From assembly GCF_022539505.1 (NCBI RefSeq), contig NC_061509.1, positions 208,840,254 through 208,904,253 on the forward strand: 64,000 nucleotides of DNA, in the 5' to 3' direction. Below, piece by piece: positions 44,538-54,640 of this stretch. Below the pieces are notes generated by a model. It was not told where the DNA came from. It saw nothing but the letters and a program-made list of their open reading frames with translations, and searched no databases. The position numbers were made by a program, and so were the translations under genes. Origin of the DNA: Lolium rigidum. Taxonomy: Eukaryota; Streptophyta; Magnoliopsida; Poales; Poaceae. Numbering within the stretch: the first letter of the stretch is position 1; each line of letters opens with the position of its first letter.

Positions 44538-45199
44538 GAGCTCTTTCCGTGTGCCATTCAGAGTAATTTATCATCATATCATCAAGAAGCTTTGTTGCCG
44601 CCCCCAAAGTAATGGACATAAAGGTACCTCCAGCAGCTGAATCCAATAGGTTCCGCGAAGAAAAATTCAATCCTGCATAGAAGGTTTGGATGATCATCCA
44701 AGTAGTTAGTCCATGGGTAGGGCAATTCTTCACCAAAGATTTCATTTTCTCCCATGCTTGAGCAACATGTTCATTATCCAATTGCTTAAAATTCATTATG
44801 CTACTTCTCAAAGATATAATTTTAGCGAGGAGGATAATATCTACCAATGAAAGCATCTTTACATTTAGTCCATGAATCAATACTATTTTTAGGCAAAGAT
44901 AGCAACCAATCTTTAGCTCTTCCTCTTAAGGAGAAAGGTAATAATTTTAATTTTATAATGTCACCATCTACATCCTTATAATTTTGCATTTCACAAAGTT
45001 CAACAAAATTATTAAGATGGGCAGCAGCATCATCAGAACTAACACCAGAAAATTGCTCTCTCATAACAAGATTTAGTAAAGCAGGTTTAATTTCAATTTT
45101 TTTTGCTGTAGTAGCAGGTGGAGAAATAGGTGTGCATATAAAATCATTATTATTGGTGCTTGTGAAGTCACACAACTTAGTGTTCTCAGGGGTATTCAT
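44535..45199 (-). pseudogene. gag: Second copy of element A gag N-terminus (duplicated block)
   Basis: It is nearly identical to 27353-28016. The start codon is at 45199 with the same MNTPENTKL. A 1-base insertion near 44826 (gcgagg versus gcggg) shifts the frame after FIGRYYPP. The fragment ends at the junction with the B LTR, so only about 220 codons of gag are represented. Confidence 0.85.
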
Positions 45200-45394
45200 T
45201 TTAGAAGTAGTAAATAAAGCAAACTAAATAAAGTAAATCTAGCAACTAATTTTTTTGTATTTTTGATATAGAAAGCAAACAAAGCAGTAAATAAAGTAAA
45301 GCAAGACAAAAACAAGGTAAAGAGATTGGATGTGGGAGACTCCCCTTGCAGCGTGTCTTGATCTCCCCGGCAACGGCGCCAGAAAAATCCTTCC

Positions 45395-45490
45395 TGTTGG
45401 CGTGGTAGTTGACACACGTCTGTTGGAAACCCAAGAGGAAGGTGTGATGCGTACATCAGCGAGTTTTCCCTCAGTATGAAACCAAGGTTA
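45395..45490 (-). repeat. Second copy of the element A LTR start
   Basis: TGTTGGCGTGG..ccaaggtta, the same 95-96 bp as 28211-28305 and again followed directly by a B LTR. The same A/B insertion junction therefore exists twice in the window. Confidence 0.85.
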
Positions 45491-46657
45491 TGTTATCACC
45501 AGAATTTAACCAAGTCTGGAGATGGGCCGTGATTAAATGGGCTTAGAAGATATACATGGAAGATACTCCCGAACCGGCCTTGTACAAGAAGTTTGGGCAA
45601 GATTGCCCGTGTATCTGTAAATATAGTAGGGTACGTGTCGGTTAGAATTAAGAGATAGAGTTTAGCTCGTACACGGTTGGGTTTATTCCCAAGTTAGAGA
45701 GTCTACGGACTATAAATATGTATCTAGGGTTATTGAGAAAGGAGAACGATCACGTTCACAACAAATCAATCTAGGCGCATCGCCACCCCTTTTTTCGAGG
45801 GTTTCTCCCGGGTAAGCAACATGCTGCCTAGATCGCATCTTGCGATCTAGGCAGTATCAGTTTATTCGTTGTTGGTGTTGCTCGTGCTGAAGCCTTTTTG
45901 ATGGCGAGCAACACCCTTATCTTAGGTGTTTTGGGGTTGATGACAATGCTTTCACGATGCACTTGTTTAGCTACGCTTCCCCTCGATATCTAGCTTCCCT
46001 TACACCTATTTTAGGTGTAGGGGCAGCATCTTGCTTGTTCGTTATTTAGTAGATCTAATCCGTTATAGTTGCTCCTTGTTCTTCAAGGATTGGTTTGATA
46101 TCCGTATGGTTAGGCCTTATAAACGGGTTGAAGGATCCGGTAGTGCGTAAGGTGTGGTTTATTAAGCTCTAGAGGGATTGTTCCGGGGATCAACTTCACG
46201 TTGGTTTTTAGGCCTCTTTAGGGTTGGTTTTCCATCATCTTACGTATCTACTAGGCTCAATTACGCATAGGATGTTCCGATTATATGGCGAAAACCCTAG
46301 ACTATCGTAGATTAGCTTAGCTTGATATCGATAAAGCATGATCCCCATGTCCTTATAAATCTAACATGAACCATGGGGCAATCGGCTCTTTGAGCCGATC
46401 CACAGAACAACTTAAGAGCCGATCGGGGCTCGTATTTAATGTTTACGTGTTTGCCATGCAGGAAACTAGTCGAAGCAATCCATCACCTTCCCGACCGGGT
46501 ATAGGTCGGTGGCACGCCCTCATAAGCACCAGGACGCGTGTGCCAGAAGGCATTGCGGGCCGTCGCCCGAGGGACCAGGGTCAGCCGCAATCCTCGGAGC
46601 CTCCCGGCTCTACTGTGTTGCCCGTCGTTGCTCGCCGGTGGGTTTCTGACCGCAACA
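45491..46657 (+). repeat. Second complete copy of the element B 5' LTR
   Basis: TGTTATCACC..CCGCAACA, 1167 bp, nearly identical to 28306-29471. Confidence 0.85.
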
Positions 46658-46714
46658 CATTCTGGCACGCACCGGTGGGACACTCGCAACAACATCGACG
46701 TCTGCAGAGCAACC

Positions 46715-48136
46715 ATGTCAAAAGCTGCGGAGGAGGTAGTTGGCGAACCAGATCACGTACGCAGATCCGCCGAAGAGCGTAAGAAGAAGTATGATGAGAT
46801 GAAAGCCATCTTGGAAGCCGATCTCATCGGCTCCTTCGTGAGGACCCGTTCACATGGCGTAAGGTGGAAGGGGTTCTCCCCTGAGAGCGTTCTTGACGGA
46901 GTGGACCTGTCCACCCCTTCGGAGGAACGTACTGCGAGCTCGCGCCGAGAAATCAATTACATGGCGGCTCATTCTCTACACCGCTATTCTGAAAGCCTGG
47001 TGAATACTTTAGAGCGCGTCGCGGTCCGTGCGGTGCAGGAAATCATGAAGCATCAGTACTCCCCGTCAGGACCTACCCTAGGGACTCACCAGGGAGAAGT
47101 ACCGCTCCGCATCAGGCCGTCGCTACCATTCGCGCTTGCAGCACTAGAGCCGCCGGGTTCACCGGCGTACGTCGTCTACAAGGTTGGAGGCGATCCTAGC
47201 GATTGCCAGTTCCTATATGAGCCGCCTAAGGAGATCCCGCATGGATACGTGTGCACATACGTGCCGGACTGCAATGCCTTGGCGCGCACCAGCCAGATTG
47301 CACCAACAGGGATTTCTGGAGCAGACGCTGACAAGCAAGCATGGTTGGCTAAATATGCTACTGGAACGAGTCATGAGGGCTTGGTCCCTACAGCTAATAC
47401 CATGGAACAGATCAGCACCATCTTGAGAGACCAATTCGGCATCTTGCCGAAGAGGAAAACAATCGGCTATTCCAAGCCGTACCCCGACGAGTACGACCTG
47501 ATCCCGCTGCCACCCAAGTATCGGCTCCCTGAATTCTCAAAATTCAATGGAGCAGAAGGATCTAGCTCCATAGAGCACGTAAGCCGATATTTGGCGCAGC
47601 TGGGCATGATTTCAGCGTCAGACCAGTTACGTTTGAGGTTTTTCGCACAATCTCTGACGGGATCAGCCTTTGGATGGTACACGTCGTTGCCACCAAACTC
47701 AGTCTGGACGTGGAAGCAAATGGAGGAGCAGTTTCACGTGCAATATCACTCAGAAGCTACCGAGGCCGGCATTGCCGATCTAACACAGGTGCGGCAAAAG
47801 CGGGGAGAAACAGTATCTGAATACATCCAACGTTTCAGGACTGTCAGGAACCGATGTTATTCGGTTCGTTTATCTGAGAAGGAAGTAGTCGATCTGGAAG
47901 TACTGGGCCTCGCAACGCCGATCAAGGATCTGACTTCCCAAGCAGAGTACAGTTCATTGTCGCACATGGTACAGAAACTCACATCGTATGAGCAGCGGCA
48001 CCCTGAATTGTACCAGGACAAGTTCAAGCGTCCGGTAGGCCTGGTTGAGATGGAAGAAACTGAAGATCCTGCAACGGAGCGCATGCAAGAACATAAACAA
48101 CATATATATGATAGATTGATAATCAACTTGACATAG
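46715..48136 (+). pseudogene. gag: Second copy of element B gag (truncated, frame open)
   Basis: The ATG at 46715 (MSKAAEEVVGEP) gives an uninterrupted frame across the gag core (RRSAEERKKKYDEM, KFNGAEGSSSIEHV, SLTGSAFGWYTSL, FHVQYHSEATEAG). At 48071-48073 the sequence switches to element A LTR, and a chimeric tail ending in IINLT runs to a TGA at 48136. In the first copy the same region carries two 1-base frame differences (gcgag versus gcag). The better frame here shows that the family's gag was coding. Confidence 0.8.
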
Positions 48137-48852
48137 TATTCCATATTCATCGGATCCCAACGAACACAACATGTAGCATTACAAATAGATGATCTTGATC
48201 ATGATAGGCAGCTCACAAGATCTAACATGATAGCACAATGAGGAGAAGACAATCATCTAGCTACTGCTATGGGCCCATAGTCCAGGGGTGAACTACTCAC
48301 ACATCAATCCGGAGGCGATCATGGTGATGAAGAGTCCTCCGGGAGATGCTTCCCCTCTCCGGCAGGGTGCCAGAGGCGATCTCCTGAATCCCCCGAGATG
48401 AGATTGGCAGCGGCGGCGTCTCTGGAAGGTTTTCCGTATCGTGGCTCTCGGTACAGGGGTTTTCGCGACGAAGGCTATAAGTACGCGGAAAGGCAGAGTC
48501 GGAGGGCTGACGAGGGGCCCACACCATAGGGCGGCGCAGGCCCCCTCTGGCCGCGCGTCCCTATGGTGGCGGCGCCTCGTCGCCCCACTTCGTATCCCTT
48601 TCGGTCTTCTGGAAGCTTCGTGGAAAAATAAGACCCTGGGCATTGATTTCGTCCAATTCCGAGAATATTTCCTTTGAAGGATTTCTGAAACCAAAAACAG
48701 CAGAAAACAAAGAATCGGCTCTTCGGCATCTCGTCAATAGGTTAGTGCCGGAAAATGCATAATAATGACATAAAGTGTGTATAAAACATGTGAGTATCAT
48801 CAAAAAAGTAGCATGGAACGTAAGAAATTATATATACGTTTGAGACGTATCA
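48071..48852 (-). repeat. Right remnant of the element A 5' LTR
   Basis: It matches 22505-23287 of the complete LTR and ends GAGACGTATCA before the cctcc target arm. It follows the gag B fragment through a 3-bp GCA microhomology. Confidence 0.85.
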
Positions 48853-49489
48853 CCTCCCCTGCTGCGCCGCCTAGAGGGAGAGTTCGACGGCGCTGTGAAT
48901 CTGCTCATCTTCGCGGGCACGGACGTCGTCCTGCAGCTTCTTCTGCGACTCGAACGACTCGACGAGCGCTCGCTGCTGAGCCGCCGCCACTTCGAGGTCC
49001 GGCCCGTCGCCGTCGGACCAGTCGAAGTCATCGTCGTCCTCCTCCTCCTCCACCGCCTCCGCCTCGTCCCCGTCCTCCTCCTCCTCCTCCTCCATTTGCG
49101 CTGCCACAGCCGCCGCCAACGCATCCGCCTCCGCCGCCCAGGCCGCCTCCGCTGCTACCGCCTCCTCCCGCAGCTGCTGCTCCAGCGCTCCCGCTGTCGC
49201 CGCTCCATCGCCTCCTATTGCTCACGGTAATGGAGCTCCCGCTCCATGCGCATGCACTCCCGCTCTGCACGCCACCGCTCGCCCATCTCCTCCGCCCGGC
49301 GCCGCCGCGCCTCTTCCGCCGTGGCGGCGTCGAACACCGCTATGGTGTCCGCCAGCGCCGCCTCCTCCCATGCTTCATTCTCCGCAGCTTCCGAGTCAAC
49401 GTCAAACTCCTGCGGTGCTAGTCTGCTAGAGGTGGTGGAGGTGGTGGTGGAGACGGTGGTGGAGGGAACTGGCCGGCGCGGTTCATCAT
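48853..49489 (-). pseudogene. Harbinger 1 ORF1, N-terminal part (interrupted by element A)
   Basis: On the minus strand a start near 49489 (MMNRAGQFPPPP) opens a proline-rich leader, then a frame change leads to EFDVDSEAAENEAWEEA and an ATAEEARRRRAEEMGERW helix. After another change a Glu/Asp-rich segment (DDDDFDWSDGDGPDLEVA) follows, with SFESQKKLQDDVRAREDEQI. Element A enters just after. The C-terminus of the same reading lies at 21686-21538 on the other side of the nest. ORF1 proteins of PIF/Harbinger elements are Myb/SANT-like DNA-binding partners of the transposase. I see the acidic and helical parts but cannot demonstrate a Myb fold here. Confidence 0.6.
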
Positions 49490-49569
49490 TGCGTAGGTGG
49501 TGTGTATGCGACGAGGGATGTGCTTGCGGCGGAGAAAGGGGTGTAGACGGCTGTGGTGGCTACAATTGA

Positions 49570-50230
49570 GCAGGGGAGGCCTTTTATAGATGCCGGCGTC
49601 GCCAGAAGAGGCGGAAAGATAGCGCGGGAAGAGGCTAGAAGAGGCGAGAAGAAAGCGCGGGAACGCGCAGTGGCGTGCGAACCCCAGTAACGCGTGGAGG
49701 CTGCGCAACGCCAACGAGACGTCTCACATGCCCCTTCATCGCCATTAAAGCAAAGCTGCGATGCTTCGTTCGTGTGTCGCTGACGCATCGGGCCCGCGTC
49801 TCCTCGACTCGCTTTTCGTTGTGTCCGGCGTGCCTGGAGCGTCCCCTGTGGACCGGGGACGGGATCGGGGCACCGGACACCGTAATGGAGCGCGTCGAAC
49901 GGAAAAAGCCTTTGGAGCACTGCTAGGAACGAAAAAATGTCCAATGCACCCTAAATAACTTTGGGAACACTTTAAGAGACGCAGCTAGAGATGCTCTTAG
50001 CCACCGTTGCCTTCTATCCAGGATCTCAGGATGCACCAAGATGATAGCAATAACCCTGTTCTTAAATTTGGGGAAGGAACCTTTCGTTTTTTTTGGCTTG
50101 TTGTCTAGTCCATTTTGAAAGAGAGAGGCCTTCATATTTTCTGGCTTGTTTGTCTAATCCATTTTAAAAAAAAGCAATTCCCCTATTCTTTTGCCGGGGA
50201 AAGAGCAGCCAGAAAGATTTCGAATTACCG
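49570..50230. other. Harbinger 1 right end and 3' flank of the SEC14-like gene
   Basis: Positions 49570-49996 are the Harbinger's non-coding end with its inverted repeat. Positions 50000-50230 are the gene's 3' flank and contain a near-duplicate pair (ggcttgttgtctagtcc at 50094, ggcttgtttgtctaatcc at 50143). No gene is seen. Confidence 0.5.
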
Positions 50231-50235
50231 ATCTC

Positions 50236-50241
50236 TTTATT
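50236..50241 (-). terminator. Poly(A) signal candidate of the SEC14-like gene
   Basis: AATAAA on the minus strand lies about 120 bp after the stop codon. Confidence 0.5.
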
Positions 50242-50358
50242 ATCTCCTATAGTCTCACTAATACTAATTTGTACAGCTTTCCTTTCTAGTTGCAAACATG
50301 GATCAAGCAGCCTGCTACACCACAGCCGGACGCTGAAGCAATCGCGCGATGCCCTGTA

Positions 50359-51190
50359 CTAGGAGATGCAGCGGAGCGAGTGCAGGGACGCGGAGGTGTC
50401 CATGGACGCGGCGTCGAACATGCAGCGGCGGTCGGCGGCCTCGATCCCGTAGTCCATGAGCGGGCGGCGCTCGAGCTCGTCGTCGTGCCGGCGCGTGCAC
50501 TCCGGGACCTCCAGCTCCGTCTTGTCCACGTGCGCCCACAGGTACTCGAGCCTGCTCATGTACCTCAGCTTCTCGTACAGCCTGCAAGAACCAAAAATTG
50601 GTCGCAGTAAGCAACACCGGGACAGACGTTGGATGGAGAGATGGGTGATCGGTGGTCAGGTGCGGCGTACCCGGAGCTGAAGAGGAACCGGCCGACGGTG
50701 GCGAAGAAGAGGCGGGCCTGGAGGCCGGGGTGCACGAAGTAGACGGCGCGCAGCCGCTCCCTGGAGACGGCCGGCAGGGACTGGTAGGCCGCGCGGACGG
50801 CGCCCAGGCCGGGGCAGTTGTCGCCGCGGTCGACGAGGGAGTGCATGTAGACGACGACGAACTCCCGCTCCCCGACCTCCGGGAGGATCCGGCTCTGCAG
50901 GTGCGCCCTCAGCGCCTCCTCCGCCCGCCCGCCCAGCGCGCGCGCTGCGTCGCGCACAGAGAAACGGGGAGCCCGTGAGTTACACAGACAAGACAAGCGC
51001 GCGCGTCGCCTTTGCTGCCCAAACGAACCTGGACGAGAGACCGGAACTCACCAGGGAAGTACTTGCCGACGATCCTGACGACGGCACGGCCCCGCTTGTC
51101 GGCGCCCTGCACGGTGATCGCCCGGCTGCGCTCCAGCAGCAGCTCCGGCTCGGCGGGCACGTCCTTGGCAATGGCAACGGTACCGACCAT
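50359..51190 (-). CDS. CRAL-TRIO_2 / SEC14-like protein, GDAP2-type (three exons, 211 aa)
   Basis: Exon 1 is 51190-51052, exon 2 is 50944-50671 and exon 3 is 50581-50359. Introns of 107 and 89 bp have GT..AG ends. Summed exons (636 nt) give exactly 211 codons plus a stop. The product starts MVGTVAIAKDVPAEPEL and holds VRIVGKYFPARAL across intron 1. It then has FVVVYMHSLVDRGDNCPGL, AVYFVHPGLQARLFFATVG and LWAHVDKTELEVPE, the divergent CRAL-TRIO (PF13716-type) fold found in plant SEC14-like proteins and at the C-terminus of GDAP2. No signal peptide or membrane segment is visible, so it is probably cytosolic. The family binds small hydrophobic ligands or lipids; the actual ligand is unknown. The ATG chosen is the first in frame and gives the conserved start. 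A decayed partial copy lies at 18840-19535. Confidence 0.88.
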
Positions 51191-51214
51191 GATGTGTTGT
51201 GTGTGCTGTGCCTA

Positions 51215-52330
51215 ACTGCAATGGTGGGAGCTGCAAGGGAAGCGTTTAAATGGCGATCCGATCCGCGTGGGCTGACGTGGGACGGTGGCATGGCGCGGCG
51301 GTGGGCTGGGCCGTTGGGGAATGGGCGCGAGCGGTGGACGAGGAGCACGCGGGATCCGGTGAGAATATGCGCCGCATATTGCGGTTGGAGGATGGAGTGG
51401 ATTGGAGCGGCACTGGGGAGGCGGGCCTCGTCCTGGAGTTTCTGTGTGCCTTGCCGTGCCGGTTTCGGCCAAGGTTCCAAGGAATTCCGGAACCTGGTCC
51501 TTGCTACTTGCTACACAGTGGCGGCTGCTCGCCTTATCTGCATATTTTTTACTCTATCCGAAATGAACACCCGAAATGCAATTTGTGGATGTTAAATATA
51601 TAGAAGTATGGTTTTTATAGAAATGTATATGTTCTGGTTGTTTAAGACAAAATTATAGAGAAAGCACAATTATTGTGACATGTACTAAAAGGATAAGTCG
51701 AGTGACAAATTTGTTGCTTGGTCAGAGCACCGAACTTTGTCTTTTTGCTAAAAGAAATATAGATGTTGACGTTTGCATGAAAATTTGCACACATGTGGAC
51801 CATAGTAACAGAAACAATTACACAAAATTTGAAATACTTTTAATTTAACTTTATGTTTGTTCCGAACTTGTCGTTCATCAATTTTCTTCTATTTTTACTA
51901 CTCCCTTTCCATCCATAATAAGCGGCAGAATTTAGTATTACACCATCCATTCCTAAAAAAGCTTTGTAACTTTTTCTAGATACGGATGAATCTATAGCTA
52001 AAACGATGGCGGAACCGGCGATACCAATGGCTGTTTTGGCCAAACCACGGCGGGATATGGCGGAGGTGGCGATGGTTTCTCATGCGGCGGTTTCTAGGTG
52101 GGCGGATAGAGGGGTTGGAGGCGAATGTGGAGGGGGTAGAGGTATGGCTGTGTTTAGCTGATAGGGGGTCCCACATGCGAAATCCTACCTGGAGTCGAGT
52201 ACCGATGCCCCTAGCTCGACCCTTGCACATAGTGGGTATAAGGTCAAAATTATGATCCACACCATTTAATCAGCTGCAAAGATATTAACAACACTACGTA
52301 ATGGGTATAAGGTTAAAACTATCGATTTAT
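51215..52330. other. Upstream region of the SEC14-like gene and gene-free DNA
   Basis: A ttTAAA-like sequence on the minus strand (about 51245-51250) lies ~55 bp before the start codon and may serve as TATA box. Further right there is no supported gene. 51899-51990 contains two short half-Stowaway-like starts (tactccctttccatcc; catccattcctaaaaaagc), too incomplete to call elements. Confidence 0.4.
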
Positions 52331-53935
52331 TGTATAGATCTAGCAAATTTTGCACGGGAAGAATAAGTGTTTAATGGTCTCGTCATGCTAACAGAATACA
52401 CACTTCAGACTTCTGTGCCAATTGTGTTTTACAAGGTTGTCTTTTTACTGAGAATTACTCCTCTACAAAGATACCACAAAATATTTTTGTCTCTAGCGAA
52501 ATGTTTATTTTCCAATTTTATCTTCTACAGGATTAGACTTTATACATTGAGTCTATACAAAATATATCACTCTCATATAGATTTCATCAAAATTGGTCGG
52601 TCCCTTGCGTCAAATGGACCTAGGATGTACCAAGACATGCCATGATGCAACCAAGTACCAACTAGATCTCTTCTAAACATCACGTTTTGTGGGGAGGAAT
52701 CCAACATCTTAGCGATTATTTGTATAGAGATTGCTATCGTTCACGGAGTGTAACATTACCTAGCCACTTATCCTCTCAGAACCTAATTTTTTAGCCCTCC
52801 TTCATTGTAAGTGAATCGTATGGGAAGTGTGAGCCCTCTGATTTCCAAGGAACTTTGGACAATGCACTAGGGCATATGTATTCATTTTTAGAAGTGTTTG
52901 TCAAACCTCGCCTTCAATAAAAATCTTGAAATTAAAGCCATTTACCTAGAAGAGCTTTATTCTTGACCCGGAGGTCATGAATCCGAAGACCCGTTTGGAT
53001 GACAAACTTCTATATTTCTTTTTTTCTCACTATCTCCTTGCCAAAACAATCTTGATCAGAAAATAATTCAGTATTTGCAAGACACATGTATGTAGTTGGA
53101 AGAAATAAATCATATGCAGTACCATATTGTTTAATACCAAATTGAGAAGAACTAATCTTCCACCAAGGAATAGTAATTTTCCTTTTCAACCACTTAATCT
53201 CTTTTGTACTCTTTCCTTGAGCTGTTTCCTTTCAGCATTTGTAACTCTCCGATAATGAATTATGATCAATAAATAACTAATAGAAAATTGGCCTTGACCA
53301 CAACCAAAGAGTTCGTCATAAAGAGCAGTTTTCGCCGAAATAAAACAATTCACTTTGTGAAAGTTTATTTTTAGTCTTGAAAGTTGTCTGAGAGCTGATA
53401 ATAATAATTTCATATTTGTTACTTTTGTAAGACCATGTTTCAGAAAAAGAATTGTATCGTCGACGTATTAAGGAGCGACAATCCACTGTCCACAAGGTGT
53501 GGGACTACTTCTTCAATATAGCCATCAGTTTTTTCTCTCTGAATTATTATAGCTAAAATGTCAACCCCTATGTTAAATAACATGGGTGATAATTGATCGC
53601 TTTTTTAAACCCTTTTTCGTTTAAAAGTATGTCCCAACGTCATTATTGATTTTAATGGCTACACTACCTCCATAAATAAAATTATGAATTAGAGCACGCC
53701 ACTCATCGAAGATACCTTTCATTAGAAAAGTCTGTTAAAGGAAAGATCACTTGACCATAAGCCTTTTGAAAATCAATCTTTAATATTACCCTATTTAGCT
53801 TTTTTCAATGCAACTCGTGGGCTTTTTCATGTAGAATTATCACCCCATATACGATGTGTCTTCCTTGGGTAAGTGCATTCTGAGCAGGACAAACAACATG
53901 GTTAGAGACTGAATTTAGCCTAATAGTTATGGTTT
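52330..53935 (-). pseudogene. Degenerate LINE reverse transcriptase remnant
   Basis: Conceptual minus-strand reading, with many stops and shifts, shows the order of a plant LINE ORF2. LKIDFQKAYGQV lies near 53780; then QLSRLKINFHKVNCF and ELFGCGQGQFSISYL (53413-53186), a KQYGTAYDLFLPT-like thumb stretch, FRRDLVG near 52670, and a Cys/His-type C-terminal region near 52400-52500 corresponding to zf-RVT. The YADD active site is not readable. No poly(A) tail or target duplication was found, so the boundaries are approximate. It is an old, dead copy. Confidence 0.7.
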
Positions 53936-53942
53936 TGGTGTA

Positions 53943-54156
53943 CTCCCCCATCTCAGTTTACTAGTCTTCCCCATATCCCTAGGTCGCCAATTTAACATAT
54001 ATAATTTAAATTATATAATGCAAAAATTATATCATTAGAAAATAGAACTTCTAAACTTTCTAATGATATAATTTTTATAATATATAACTAATGCTAACTT
54101 GATCAAATTTGCGACCTACGGGTACGCGCACGCCTAATAAACTGTGAGAGAGTGAG
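53943..54156. mobile_element. Stowaway MITE, 214 bp
   Basis: The ends are inverted (ctcccccatctcagtttact at the left; ctcactctctcacagtttat from the right) and flanked by TA dinucleotides (53941-53942, 54157-54158). The centre is a long palindrome around aattatatcattagaaa / tttctaatgatataatt, so the transcript would fold into a strong hairpin. This is typical of Tc1/mariner-derived MITEs. Confidence 0.85.
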
Positions 54157-54404
54157 TATATTTTAAGGCTAACCTTAAAGAGATATATTCATTAACTTTT
54201 GGCAACAAAGTTATTTGCACCAAAATTTAGGGAAACAAGTCTAATTATCTACCATGAAGATCGATGAACAATTATAGCAATCCACTTTAATGACATCTGG
54301 CTTAGGACATCGGGCATTGTTGTGTTTCATTTTAAAAAATATCCTTTTTCCCCTTCTTCCTCCACATAGCATGCGGTAAGAAAAACATTTTCCGTCCGAC
54401 GCTA

Positions 54405-54640
54405 GTTTTTTTTAGGGCAAACACACGCCTTACTTTATTGATTGATAATGTTTACAGAGATTTGAACATAATCAGGGGGATGAATTAGCCACAGGTGGCG
54501 TCCTTCATCTACAGCTAGAGCGTGTTTTGCTAGGCTATGTGCCTCTGGATTTGACTTTCTTCCTTCATGAGTAAAGGAGCAGGCAGCGAATCCCACCGCC
54601 ATTGCTTCGATTTCCATCCGGCGAGGCCTCCGGCAGCCGT
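54405..54640 (-). mobile_element. 5'-truncated LINE 3' end (RNase H remnant)
   Basis: A 60-codon minus-strand frame from the ATG at 54617 includes CSFTHEGRKSNPEAHSLAKH and DEGRHLWLIHPPDYV, the C-terminal end of the plant LINE RNase H domain (RVT_3 type). A run of eight T at about 54407-54414, followed by the 3' UTR, marks the poly(A) end on the minus strand. The imperfect words tccgacg (54395) and tccggcg (54618) may be a decayed target duplication; this is uncertain. Confidence 0.6.

Larger units (their letters stand above)
21687..48852 (-). mobile_element. Element A: Athila-type gypsy element (gag-protease only), host of elements B and C
   Basis: The outer boundaries are LTR ends TGTTGGCGTGG (21687) and GAGACGTATCA (48852). 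The flanking 5-mers cctgc (21682-21686) and cctcc (48853-48857) match 4/5 and are taken as the target duplication. The order on the minus strand is 5' LTR (interrupted by B), tRNA-Asp primer site, gag-protease, ~2.6 kb non-coding, 3' LTR. There is no reverse transcriptase or integrase, so mobilisation would need a related autonomous element. The right half was rearranged (see the duplicated block at 44535-48073). Confidence 0.8.
21326..49996 (-). mobile_element. Harbinger 1: PIF/Harbinger element of ~1.5 kb, split by a 27-kb retrotransposon nest
   Basis: The left terminus gagcatctccagccgcgtc (21326) and, on the other strand, the right terminus gagcatctctagctgcgtc (49996) are inverted repeats (17/19). 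The flanks are TTA at 21323-21325 and TTA at 49997-49999, the 3-bp target site of PIF/Harbinger. Removing the insertion (21687-48852 and one duplicated 5-mer) leaves about 1.5 kb. It encodes only an ORF1-type protein and no transposase, so it is non-autonomous. It sits in the 3' flank of the SEC14-like gene. Confidence 0.85.

Noticed and set aside
48777..49421. Proline-rich plus-strand ORF of 214 codons
   Set aside because: It crosses the LTR A/Harbinger boundary and is the complement of the Harbinger ORF1 frame.
50652..50978. Plus-strand ORF of 108 codons over the SEC14-like exon 2
   Set aside because: It is the complement of a GC-rich coding exon whose minus-strand frame has the CRAL-TRIO motifs and splice sites.
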